A DNA stretch of 9,130 nucleotides, taken from Phycisphaeraceae bacterium (GTDB taxonomy: Bacteria > Planctomycetota > Phycisphaerae > Phycisphaerales > Phycisphaeraceae). This document shows, in pieces, positions 1 to 6,475 of this stretch. The notes under the pieces were generated by a model. That model searched no databases and was not told the DNA's origin. It saw only the letters and a program-made list of their open reading frames with translations. Numbering within the stretch: position 1 is the stretch's first letter; every line of letters begins with the position of its first letter. The stretch is from contig PUMS01000022.1 in assembly GCA_003551485.1 (NCBI GenBank), positions 1 through 9,130 on the forward strand, given 5' to 3'. The position numbers were made by a program, and so were the translations under genes.

Positions 1-18
1 CCGTGCCGGCCCGACCGC

Positions 19-211
19 CCGGCCAGGGTGCATGACACGCATGGCGGGTGGATGGCCGGGCCTTTACTCCCCTCTCCCCACGGGAGAGGGGTTGGGGGTG
101 AGGGCAGGGTCACACGCGGCGAGCGTGTCTCCCCTCACCCCGGCCCTCTCCCGGAGGGAGAGGGAGCAAGAGCCATCCCGCGGAACGCGTCATGCACCCG
201 TCCGGCCAGGG
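19..211. repeat. MITE/REP-like palindromic repeat element, left copy, with flanking direct repeats
   Basis: The core at 64-196 matches 8886-9018 in the same orientation with no gaps, about 109 of 133 positions by hand count. It holds two near-perfect hairpins: CCCCTCTCCC (69-78) with GGGAGAGGGG (82-91), and CCCTCTCCC (144-152) with GGGAGAGGG (156-164). GGTGAGGGC and CCCTCACCCC lie between them as outer complementary arms. The ends carry an 11-bp perfect inverted repeat, GGGTGCATGAC (26-36) and GTCATGCACCC (189-199). The 10-mer CCGGCCAGGG occurs at 19-28 and again at 202-211, like a target-site duplication, although it overlaps the left inverted repeat by 3 bp. Nothing in it looks coding; proline/glycine-rich ORFs across it are by-products of the repeat. 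The remaining 212-345 is GC-rich with no feature I can name. A non-autonomous mobile element is an inference; a dispersed REP-type structural repeat is the alternative. Confidence 0.65.
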
Positions 212-345
212 GCCCCGGCTGCCCGGTGGGCGTTGGGCCTGTCGGGTGCCGCCGCGCGGACTTCGTGCGACTGCGCTCAATCGTCGGTGACGACTCACGG
301 CAACCGGGCTTGTGCTCGTTGTGAGGTCCCGCGAGAATCGCCTGC

Positions 346-1464
346 ATGAAGATCACCCATTTCGAGTTGCTGCACGTTCGGCCGCGATGGCTGTTTCTCA
401 AGGTGCATACCGATGTCGGTATCGTCGGGCTGGGCGAGCCCACGCTCGAGGGGCGCACGCGGACGGTGGCCGCGGCGGTGCGCGAGTATGAGCGGATGCT
501 CATTGGGCAGGACCCCCGGCGCATCGAGCACCTGTGGCAGCGGATGTACCGCCAGACCTTCTACCGCGGCGGGCCGGTGCTGTGCAGTGCCATCAGCGGC
601 ATCGAGCAGGCGCTGTGGGACATCCTGGGCAAGTCGCTGGGCGTGCCGGTCTATCAGCTTCTGGGCGGCGCGGTGCGCGACCGCATCCGCATCTACGGCT
701 GGACCCGCGGCGGGCGGACGGGCGACTACATCGAAAACTTCATCCACCACCTCGAGGCCCGGCAGTTCACCGCCTACAAGTTCGCCCCCATCGATGCCTG
801 CCGGATGATCGAATCCCCCGCCGCGATGCAGCGGGCGGTCGATCGCGTGGCCGAGGCGCGTCGGATCGTGGGCGACCAGATCGACCTGGCCGTGGACCTG
901 CACGGCCGCTGCACGCCCGCGCTGTCGCGCCGCCTGGCACGGAAGCTCGAACCGTTCGACCTGTTGTTCATCGAGGAGCCGGTCCTGCCCGGCGACACCG
1001 CCGCGCTGACTGAGCTGTCGGCCGCGTGCAGCACCCCGATCGCCACGGGCGAGCGCCTGTTTACGCGCTGGCAGTTTCAGGAACTGATCGAGCGGCGGGC
1101 GGTGGCGGTGCTTCAACCGGACCTGTCGCACGTGGGCGGCATCTTCGAGACGCGCAAGATCGCCGCCGCGGCCGAGGCCCGGAACATCGCCATCGCCCCG
1201 CACTGCCCGCTGGGCCCGATCGCGCTGGCCGCCAGCCTTCAGGTCGATGCCACCACACCCAACTTCCTCATTCAGGAGCACGTCACCCTCGGCGCCGACT
1301 ACCTCAAGCACCCGTTCATCGTCAAGGATGGCTACATCGACCTGCCCACCGACGTGGGTTTGGGCATCGAGCTCGATGAGGAGAAGGTCAAAGCCGGCCA
1401 GTTCGACGGCGACTGGGACACCCCCACCTTCCACCACGAAGATGGCAGCATCGCCGAGTGGTAA
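346..1464 (+). CDS. dgoD: D-galactonate dehydratase, enolase superfamily (MR/MLE)
   Basis: Predicted to dehydrate D-galactonate to 2-dehydro-3-deoxy-D-galactonate with Mg2+ in the cytoplasm, step one of the De Ley-Doudoroff pathway. The 372-residue length and the sequence follow Escherichia coli DgoD as I remember it nearly end to end: RPRWLFLKV near residue 12, GRTRTVAAAV near 36, IGQDPRRIEHLWQRMYR near 53, FYRGGP near 72, ALWDI near 89 and a C-terminal HHEDGSIAEW. Metal ligands are visible as D184 (in VDLHGR), E210 (in FIEEP) and E236 (in TGER). H186 and H286 (in APHCPLGP) are the expected acid/base histidines, each one residue later than in E. coli. The ATG at 346 aligns with the family N-terminus; no strong ribosome site precedes it. 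It stands alone: no dgoK, dgoA or transporter lies nearby, and the next gene converges on it. Related dehydratases act on other sugar acids, so the family is secure and the exact substrate less so. Confidence 0.87.
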   Translation: MKITHFELLHVRPRWLFLKVHTDVGIVGLGEPTLEGRTRTVAAAVREYERMLIGQDPRRIEHLWQRMYRQTFYRGGPVLCSAISGIEQALWDILGKSLGVPVYQLLGGAVRDRIRIYGWTRGGRTGDYIENFIHHLEARQFTAYKFAPIDACRMIESPAAMQRAVDRVAEARRIVGDQIDLAVDLHGRCTPALSRRLARKLEPFDLLFIEEPVLPGDTAALTELSAACSTPIATGERLFTRWQFQELIERRAVAVLQPDLSHVGGIFETRKIAAAAEARNIAIAPHCPLGPIALAASLQVDATTPNFLIQEHVTLGADYLKHPFIVKDGYIDLPTDVGLGIELDEEKVKAGQFDGDWDTPTFHHEDGSIAEW

Positions 1465-1485
1465 GCCGCCGTGATGCTGGCTGCG

Positions 1486-1871
1486 CTGAAAATCGCCCCG
1501 GAAGGGAGCAGACCGTAGGGTGGGTCGAGCGAGGCTTTGCGAGCGAAACCCACCAATAAGCCGTGGCGAGCGCGCCAGGCGCCAGGACCTCCCCCACCTC
1601 GCCAGCAGGGCCGGAAGGGGAATGGAGAGGCACCACCCGCGTGCCGTGGTGGCCTTGGGAAGCAGCAGTGCGGGCCGTGCTCGCAGCGGGGGGGGTGGTG
1701 GGTTTAGCGCGGAGCGCTGTCGAAGCCGTCGCTCGGCGGACCTCGCTCTACCCACCCTACACCTTGGGAGCCGCAGTAACCTGGCACACGCGACCCCCGT
1801 ACCCCCATTTCCATCCTCGTGGGCGCGGCGCGGCCGCGTGAGACACTGTTCTGAAAATGGCCCCCGGAAGG
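1486..1871. repeat. Nested repeat complex: ~20-bp direct repeats enclosing a 246-bp inverted-repeat unit
   Basis: The outer direct repeats are 1486-1505 and 1851-1871. Both begin CTGAAAAT and end CCCCGGAAGG, differing by one substitution and one extra C. Inside, 1515-1534 begins GTAGGGTGGG and pairs with the reverse complement of 1741-1760 at 19 of 20 positions. Each arm is also a hairpin: GGTGGGT at 1519-1525 with ACCCACC at 1548-1554, and GGTGGGT at 1697-1703 with ACCCACC at 1750-1756. The pattern resembles a pair of REP-like palindromes facing each other. There is no transposase and no room for one. A small non-autonomous element or a REP doublet are both possible. Confidence 0.55.
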
Positions 1872-2015
1872 TTGGATGAACCGCAGGCGGCACCGCAGGC
1901 GGCCGGCGGGGGCCGCTTGTGGTGCAGACCTGCATCCCGCCCGCATCTGCCATGGCACAACAGCCATACAAGTGGCAGTGGCGTGCCCGCCGCATCAGGG
2001 GCACAGCGCGAGGAT

Positions 2016-2032
2016 GCAGGCTGGGAGCCTGC
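2016..2032 (-). terminator. GC-rich hairpin, possible terminator of the secreted hydrolase gene
   Basis: GCAGGCT and AGCCTGC form a perfect 7-bp stem around a GGG loop, 18 bp past the minus-strand stop codon. There is no run of T after it on either strand, so it is not a classical intrinsic terminator. It may instead limit 3' decay, block read-through between convergent genes, or be another copy of a dispersed repeat. Confidence 0.3.
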
Positions 2033-2050
2033 GCAGCATTGATGGGCTCA

Positions 2051-4036
2051 TCACTGCTGCGGCTCGTGGACCATCACCGTCACCGGCCGGGAGATCTCGC
2101 GCTGCTCGCCGATGCGCGTGATGGCGTAAAGGGCGTGCGTGCCCGCCGGCAGCGGCTCGAGCGTGACGCGGAAGGGGTTGCCATCGTGCTCGCGGATCAC
2201 CTCGAGCTGTTCGAGCCCGGCATACCAGGTGACCTCGACATCGTCGGCATCCGGGCCGCTGGCCATCACCTCGATGGGCTCACCGGCCACGAGATGCGAA
2301 TTGCGCCAGTCCAGGTTGGCACGCGGGGCGTTGCCGAAGCCGCCGTGGCCGTCGAAGCGGGGGAAGTGGATCACCGTCTGGGGGTGGTTGGAGCAGAAGG
2401 CCTGCCAGATGCGCGCGATGTGGGCGTTGGGCAGCCACACCGCGCGGCTGCGGTCGCCGTCGAACTCGCGCACCGGGACGACCTTCGGGAAGTTGCTCTC
2501 CCAGGTGTCGATCAGGCCGAAGTAACCATCTTCCTCGCGAAGCGGCCGCAGTTCGATGGGCCGGCGGTCGAGCCGCTCGGGCAGGCGGGCATCCGTCATG
2601 TCGATCATGTACGGCAGGGCGATGGCCTGGAGCTTGTGCGCCTGATGGTGTACCGTCCACATCACGGCGGTGCCCCAGAGCGCGCCGCGCTCGCGAACGC
2701 CTTCGTTGGCCTCGATGACCTGCCGCAGGTGCGCCCCATCGCGCGAGCCGATGATGTAGAGTCGGGGCACGGCCAGCACCTCTTCACCGGTCGCCCCCAT
2801 CCCCGCCGCGCCGATGAGCGTGGGAATGGCCGCGATGGTGCGCTGCGGCCATGTCTGTGAAATGCGGGCGGAGGCACCGCCCATGGCCGAGATGCCCGCG
2901 GGGATGAATGGCAGGTCCGGCAGGTGCTCGATGCCGGTGGCCTCGGCCAGGGCCTCGAGCACATCATCGAGGTCATCGCGGCTGGACCAGACACCGCCCA
3001 GGCGGACGATGCCGTGCTGGGCCAGGCCGCGGTACAAGGCATCGGCCTCGAACGTCCACACCCCCTCCCAGTCCTCCATGCCCTCGGGCCGCCGCAGGCG
3101 CCCCGGCCCGTTTTCCCACGGCATGTGGATGTTGGGGTACAGCGCCACTTCCTTGTTGCCCGGCGTCCAATACAGGGCGCGGATTTCAGATCGGTCCATC
3201 CCCTCGGGGATGAGCACGAAGGGGTTGACCTCGTCGCCCCGGTCGCTCTCCATGCGGACCAGGTACATGCGCGTGCGCACGTTGGGCTTGTGGTCGGTGA
3301 AGGTGGCGCGGCGGTCGCCGGTGTCGGCCTCATCCACCGTGAAGCGGATGTCCTCGAACACCGCCTCCATCGGTGGCCGGCCCTGCCCGCCGGCGGTAAC
3401 CTGCATGCCCACCCACACCTCCTTCTCCAGCAGCGCGGCGTGGTAGTTGGTCACGTCCGTCCAGTCCTGCCCATCCTCGCTGGCGTAGGCCCGCAGGTAC
3501 GGATATCGCCGCACGATGCGCAGGTAGAAGCCATCCTGTTGCTCGAAGGTGCGGTCCGAACCGGCCACCCAGGCGCGCAGCCCGCCGAAGTGGGCATCGT
3601 GCGCCCGGTGGTGGCGCATGAACCACTGGAGGCAGCGGTTGCCCTCCCAGGCATCGTAGCGGATGGAAAAGGCACGGGTGAAGCCTTCGAGCCCCTCGCG
3701 AATGGTCAGACCGTACTTGGCATTGGGGCTGTCGAACTCGGCACCCGCGATGCGGGCGGTGAAGGTGAAATGGGGCGCTTCGGTCTGGAAGCCGACAAAC
3801 GTGCCCTCATCGTTGCCGAAGTGGGCCTCGCGGCCGTAGCCGGTGATGCTGTAGCGACCATCCTCGACCGCCAGCAGGTCGGAGGCATCGGCCGCGCGGT
3901 CGGCCAGGTTCACCACCCGCATCTCGGGAAGTGCACCGCCCCCGGGCCCGCCGTCGCCTGCCGCCGCGGCCGGGCAGGCCGCGGCCAGGATGGACACCAG
4001 CATCATCGTCAGGCATGGAAAAATCACGGACTTCAT
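2051..4036 (-). CDS. Secreted ConA/LamG-like + alpha/beta-hydrolase + Ig-like domain protein (putative esterase)
   Basis: A 661-residue exported protein that I do not recognise as a named family. Residues 1-27 form a signal peptide: MKS, a hydrophobic stretch, then AAACPAAAAG. The Cys at 21 makes only a weak lipobox, so cleavage by signal peptidase I is more likely. Residues ~40-235 resemble a concanavalin A/LamG or DUF1349-type beta-sandwich (ITGYG, KYGLTIRE, FSIRYD, YLRAYASEDGQDW, EVWVGMQV). Residues ~270-480 look like an alpha/beta-hydrolase of the PHB-depolymerase/feruloyl-esterase sort: LIPEG, the nucleophile elbow GISAMGG with S383, a possible acid D433 in IIGSRDG, and candidate histidines H463, H464 and H467. 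Residues ~582-657 are Ig-like (AGTHALYAITRIGEQREISRPVTVMV). The start at 4036 is chosen because GGAGGT lies 4 bp upstream; an in-frame ATG at 4054 lies before that site and would spoil the signal peptide. A role in de-esterifying external glycans is inferred. Confidence 0.6.
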   Translation of the reverse strand: MKSVIFPCLTMMLVSILAAACPAAAAGDGGPGGGALPEMRVVNLADRAADASDLLAVEDGRYSITGYGREAHFGNDEGTFVGFQTEAPHFTFTARIAGAEFDSPNAKYGLTIREGLEGFTRAFSIRYDAWEGNRCLQWFMRHHRAHDAHFGGLRAWVAGSDRTFEQQDGFYLRIVRRYPYLRAYASEDGQDWTDVTNYHAALLEKEVWVGMQVTAGGQGRPPMEAVFEDIRFTVDEADTGDRRATFTDHKPNVRTRMYLVRMESDRGDEVNPFVLIPEGMDRSEIRALYWTPGNKEVALYPNIHMPWENGPGRLRRPEGMEDWEGVWTFEADALYRGLAQHGIVRLGGVWSSRDDLDDVLEALAEATGIEHLPDLPFIPAGISAMGGASARISQTWPQRTIAAIPTLIGAAGMGATGEEVLAVPRLYIIGSRDGAHLRQVIEANEGVRERGALWGTAVMWTVHHQAHKLQAIALPYMIDMTDARLPERLDRRPIELRPLREEDGYFGLIDTWESNFPKVVPVREFDGDRSRAVWLPNAHIARIWQAFCSNHPQTVIHFPRFDGHGGFGNAPRANLDWRNSHLVAGEPIEVMASGPDADDVEVTWYAGLEQLEVIREHDGNPFRVTLEPLPAGTHALYAITRIGEQREISRPVTVMVHEPQQ

Positions 4037-4040
4037 GCGA

Positions 4041-4046
4041 ACCTCC
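4041..4046 (-). promoter_or_regulatory. Shine-Dalgarno site fixing the start of the secreted hydrolase
   Basis: Read on the minus strand this is GGAGGT, followed by TCGC and then ATG at 4036. It rules out the longer reading from 4054, which would put this site inside the gene. Confidence 0.75.
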
Positions 4047-4259
4047 ACTGTCAAAAAGGGCAGGGGCAGACAAGACCTCCAATTCCGCTGTTCAACGCCC
4101 GGCCCGCTCCCCCTATTGCGTCGCCCTCGCTATTTCATCGCCTTGCAGACTCCTGCCGCGGTGGGCGCACCGACTGCCCGGTTGACCTCCCGGTGCCGGG
4201 CACCGGTGGCCGCGGCGTGCTGGCGCCGTTTTCGGGCTCAATACTGCTGTGTCCTGAAA

Positions 4260-4288
4260 TTGACCCGCGAAAGTTGCGGTCTAACGAT
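4260..4288 (+). promoter_or_regulatory. Possible sigma70-like promoter for the ferredoxin gene
   Basis: TTGACC (4260-4265) is followed after 17 bp by AACGAT (4283-4288). The -35 box matches consensus well; the -10 box matches at only three of six positions. Transcription from it would begin about where the ferredoxin ATG lies (4294), suggesting a leaderless or nearly leaderless message, which would agree with the lack of a ribosome site there. This is a weak motif match in GC-rich DNA. Confidence 0.25.
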
Positions 4289-4293
4289 GCCTC

Positions 4294-4659
4294 ATGCCAC
4301 GTCATACACCCACACGCGCCCTTGCCCGGCCCACCGTCCCCGTCACGCTCATCTACAAGCATCCCGCCCGCCATGGCCACAACGCCAGGCCCCGCCACCA
4401 GCTCATGGCGCGGCCGGGGGACACGGTGCTCGAACTGGTCCTGCGAAACCAGCTCGACATCGAGCACGATTGCGGCGGCATCTGCGGCTGCACCACCTGC
4501 CACATCCGCGCCGTCGCCGGCGCTGAGCATCTCTCACCGCCCGATGCCGATGAAAGCCAACGCATCGCCCAGACTTGCGACCACCAGTCCGACAGCCGCC
4601 TCGCCTGCCAGACCACCATCACCGGCCCCGGCCCCATCACCATCATCGTCCCCGACTGA
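4294..4659 (+). CDS. [2Fe-2S] ferredoxin, Isc/adrenodoxin type
   Basis: A 121-residue soluble electron carrier. The cluster ligands read directly as C60, C66 and C69 in HDCGGICGCTTCHI, with C105 in SDSRLACQT, the C-x5-C-x2-C...C spacing of the adrenodoxin/Isc Fdx family. The segment between the ligands (LSPPDADESQRIAQTC) and the closing strand (GPITIIVPD) also follow Isc ferredoxin. An additional C64 lies within the binding loop. The first ~14 residues are an extra Arg/Pro/His-rich tail before the first strand (PVTLIYKHP). The ATG at 4294 has no clear ribosome site, and no better in-frame start precedes the first strand. It lies divergent from the secreted hydrolase, 257 bp away, and 238 bp before the sulfatase. 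No Isc gene, ferredoxin reductase, P450 or oxygenase adjoins it, so its redox partner is unknown. Fold and cluster type are near certain; its link to the carbohydrate genes is not. Confidence 0.88.
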   Translation: MPRHTPTRALARPTVPVTLIYKHPARHGHNARPRHQLMARPGDTVLELVLRNQLDIEHDCGGICGCTTCHIRAVAGAEHLSPPDADESQRIAQTCDHQSDSRLACQTTITGPGPITIIVPD

Positions 4660-4685
4660 GCCACACCGCCCAAGCCCCGCGCCCG

Positions 4686-4776
4686 ACCAGCGGCCCAGCG
4701 GCCCGCCAGCGCCCGGATCGCTGGTGATATGCACTGGCGGTCAGGCCTCCAATGGCGCCCAATGCACCTGACGCCA
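4686..4776 (+). other. Two inverted repeats between ferredoxin and sulfatase
   Basis: ACCAGCG (4686-4692) pairs perfectly with CGCTGGT (4719-4725). TGGCGGTCAGG (4735-4745) pairs with CCTGACGCCA (4767-4776) except for one bulged G. Neither has a T-run. They could end the ferredoxin transcript or structure the sulfatase leader, or be chance in GC-rich DNA. I see no gene in 4660-4897. Confidence 0.25.
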
Positions 4777-4885
4777 TCCGGCCCTGAAGGTCCGGCACAC
4801 CCGCGCAGCCGCATGAAACACTGCCCTCTTTCCCCCGCGGCGGTCATCTGCTACAAAGACCCGTTGATCCCCGGATCGCCCAAGC

Positions 4886-4890
4886 AGGAG
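4886..4890 (+). promoter_or_regulatory. Shine-Dalgarno site selecting the GTG start of the sulfatase
   Basis: AGGAG lies 7 bp before GTG at 4898. The next in-frame ATG, at 4910, would have too long a spacing and would cut into the first beta-strand (KVIMVMFDS), so GTG is preferred. Confidence 0.7.
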
Positions 4891-4897
4891 CCTCGCC

Positions 4898-6421
4898 GTG
4901 AAAGTCATCATGGTCATGTTCGACTCGCTCAACCGGCACATGCTGCCCACCTACGGCTGCGACTGGACGCACGCGCCCAATTTCCAGCGCCTCGCCCGGC
5001 GCGCGGCCACCTTCGACCGCAGCTACGTCTGCTCGATGCCGTGCATGCCCGCGCGGCGGGACCTGCACACCGGCCGGCCCAACTTCCTGCACCGTAGCTG
5101 GGGTCCGCTGGAGCCGTTCGACGACTCGGTGCCGGAGATGCTCCAGAAGCACGGCATCCACACCCACCTGGCCACCGACCACTACCACTACTTCGAGGAA
5201 GGCGGCTGCACCTACCACACCCGCTACAGCACGTGGGAGGCCTTCCGCGGCCAGGAGGGCGACCCGTGGATCGGCCAGGTCGCCGATGAGCCGGCCCACG
5301 ATGCCCTGGGCCGAAACGCCGCCGCCGACCGCTGGCACGCCCAGGACCGCATCAACCGCAAGCACGTGGCGCTGGAGCACCAGCAGCCCCAGGCCAGGAC
5401 CTTCCGCGCCGGGCTGGACTACATCGAACGCAACGCCGATCAGGACAACTGGTTCCTCCAGATCGAGACCTTCGACCCCCACGAGCCGTTCTTCAGCAGC
5501 CGCAAGTACAAGGACCTGTTCGCCCGGCACTACGATGAGTACCGCCGCAAGGGCGGCAAACACTGGGACTGGCCCGACTACGCCCCCGTCAACGAGCCGC
5601 CCGAACTCGTCGAGCACATGCGCTACGAGTACGCCTCGCTGCTGGCCATGTGCGATGCCTACCTGGGCGAGGTGCTCGATGCCATGGACCGCCACGACCT
5701 GTGGGAAGACACCATGCTCATCGTCTGGACCGACCACGGCTTCATGCTCGGTGAGCACGACTGCTGGGCCAAGATGTGGATGGGCTTCTACGAGGAAGTG
5801 GCCCACACCCCCTTCTTCATCTGGGACCCGCGTAGCCCCGGCTGCGCCGGCCAGCGGCGCCAGGCGCTGGTGCAGCCGTCGATCGACCTTGGCCCGACGC
5901 TGCTGGAGTTCTTCGGCATCGACCGCACGCCGGACATGACCGGCAAGGTCCTTCGCGATGCCGTGGCCAGTGATGCGCCCGTGCGCGATCTGGCCATCTT
6001 CGGCATCTTCGGCGGGCACATCAACGCCACCGATGGGCGCTACGTCTACATGCGCGGCCCGGCCGGGGAGGCCAACCAGCCGCTGCATGAGCACACCCTC
6101 ATGCCCACGCACATGCGCCACACCTTCAGCCCCGATGAGCTTCGCGACAACATCGAGCTGGCCGAGCCGTTCAGCTTCACCAAGGGCTGCCGCACGATGA
6201 AGATCGCCACGCGATACCGTCTTGGCAAGACCAAGGTCGATCTGTCCACCAGGCTCTTCGACCTCGAGACCGACCCCACGCAGCAGACGCCCATCGATGA
6301 CCCCGCCGTCGAGCAGCGCCTCACCGAGGCCATGGCGAGGGTGATGGCCGAGGCCGATGCCCCGCCCGAGCAGTACCTGCGAATGGGCCTGGAACAGCCG
6401 GCCGCCGCCACGAAACCGTAG
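4898..6421 (+). CDS. Formylglycine-dependent sulfatase (type I, alkaline-phosphatase superfamily)
   Basis: A 507-residue sulfate-ester hydrolase. The sulfatase signature is C49-M-P-A-R followed by RDLHTG: Cys49 would be oxidised to formylglycine and R53 is the usual partner. Other visible active-site elements are D9 in the first strand (VMFDSLN), H195 in FDPHEPF, D279-H280 in TDHGF, and K292 after GEHDCWAK. The first strand starts at residue 2, so there is no signal peptide and the enzyme should be cytoplasmic, unlike many sulfatases of polysaccharide degraders. The GTG start follows AGGAG by 7 bp. The glycoside hydrolase begins 54 bp after the stop on the same strand with its own ribosome site, so the two are probably co-transcribed and handle the same sulfated saccharide. 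No formylglycine-generating enzyme or anSME is in the window; one must be encoded elsewhere if this enzyme is active. Family is firm, substrate unknown. Confidence 0.92.
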   Translation: MKVIMVMFDSLNRHMLPTYGCDWTHAPNFQRLARRAATFDRSYVCSMPCMPARRDLHTGRPNFLHRSWGPLEPFDDSVPEMLQKHGIHTHLATDHYHYFEEGGCTYHTRYSTWEAFRGQEGDPWIGQVADEPAHDALGRNAAADRWHAQDRINRKHVALEHQQPQARTFRAGLDYIERNADQDNWFLQIETFDPHEPFFSSRKYKDLFARHYDEYRRKGGKHWDWPDYAPVNEPPELVEHMRYEYASLLAMCDAYLGEVLDAMDRHDLWEDTMLIVWTDHGFMLGEHDCWAKMWMGFYEEVAHTPFFIWDPRSPGCAGQRRQALVQPSIDLGPTLLEFFGIDRTPDMTGKVLRDAVASDAPVRDLAIFGIFGGHINATDGRYVYMRGPAGEANQPLHEHTLMPTHMRHTFSPDELRDNIELAEPFSFTKGCRTMKIATRYRLGKTKVDLSTRLFDLETDPTQQTPIDDPAVEQRLTEAMARVMAEADAPPEQYLRMGLEQPAAATKP

Positions 6422-6464
6422 CCGCACAAATCCCCCGCACCCTCCACTCAGCGCCCCGCCGCGC

Positions 6465-6470
6465 AAGGAA
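6465..6470 (+). promoter_or_regulatory. Ribosome binding site of the glycoside hydrolase
   Basis: AAGGAA lies 5 bp before ATG at 6476, within the 54-bp gap after the sulfatase stop. It supports this start and independent translation from a shared transcript. Confidence 0.55.
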
Positions 6471-6475
6471 CTGAG

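Larger units (their letters stand above)
1465..2050. other. 586-bp intergenic region packed with repeats, no gene
   Basis: This gap lies between the convergent ends of the dehydratase (+) and the secreted hydrolase (-). I see no credible coding sequence: ORFs here run through inverted repeats, have no ribosome sites and resemble no family. It contains a nested repeat complex (1486-1871), a 24-bp segment shared in inverted orientation with the right-end repeat element (1808-1831), a small palindrome (ATGGC 1952-1956 with GCCAT 1963-1967) and a GC-rich hairpin (2016-2032). The density of structure fits a dumping ground for dispersed repeats between convergent genes. Confidence 0.7.

Noticed and set aside
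64..196. CRISPR-like repeat
   Set aside because: The copies are single, far apart and internally palindromic, with no array of regular spacers and no cas gene.
28..349. Small proline/glycine-rich ORFs (SPHPGPLPEGEG-like) in the left repeat, and a counterpart at 8833-9024
   Set aside because: They are translations of the palindromic repeat. The same pattern appears wherever this repeat family occurs and there is no ribosome site.
1515..1760. Insertion sequence
   Set aside because: The inverted-repeat unit is only 246 bp, too short for a transposase, and no transposase motif is present; kept as a repeat complex instead.
295..2004. 569-residue ORF on the minus strand opposite the dehydratase
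   Set aside because: It lies antisense to a clearly homologous enzyme, its composition is Arg/Gly/Ala-rich and low in family-like motifs, and it runs on through the repeat region. Long antisense ORFs are expected at this GC content.
4015..4036. Lipoprotein signal on the secreted hydrolase
   Set aside because: Cys21 follows LAAA, without the usual Leu at -3, and a good signal peptidase I site (AAAA-G) lies just after; noted as a minor possibility only.
4037..4054. Longer start of the secreted hydrolase at 4054
   Set aside because: GGAGGT at 4041-4046 lies downstream of it and directly before the ATG at 4036, and the extra MTVEVR would precede an already complete signal peptide.
2924..4771. 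615-residue plus-strand ORF
   Set aside because: It is antisense to the secreted hydrolase, then crosses the divergent promoter region and overlaps the ferredoxin in another frame; no recognisable domain.
4844..6466. 540-residue minus-strand ORF
   Set aside because: Antisense to the sulfatase, whose active-site motifs and ribosome site fix the coding strand.
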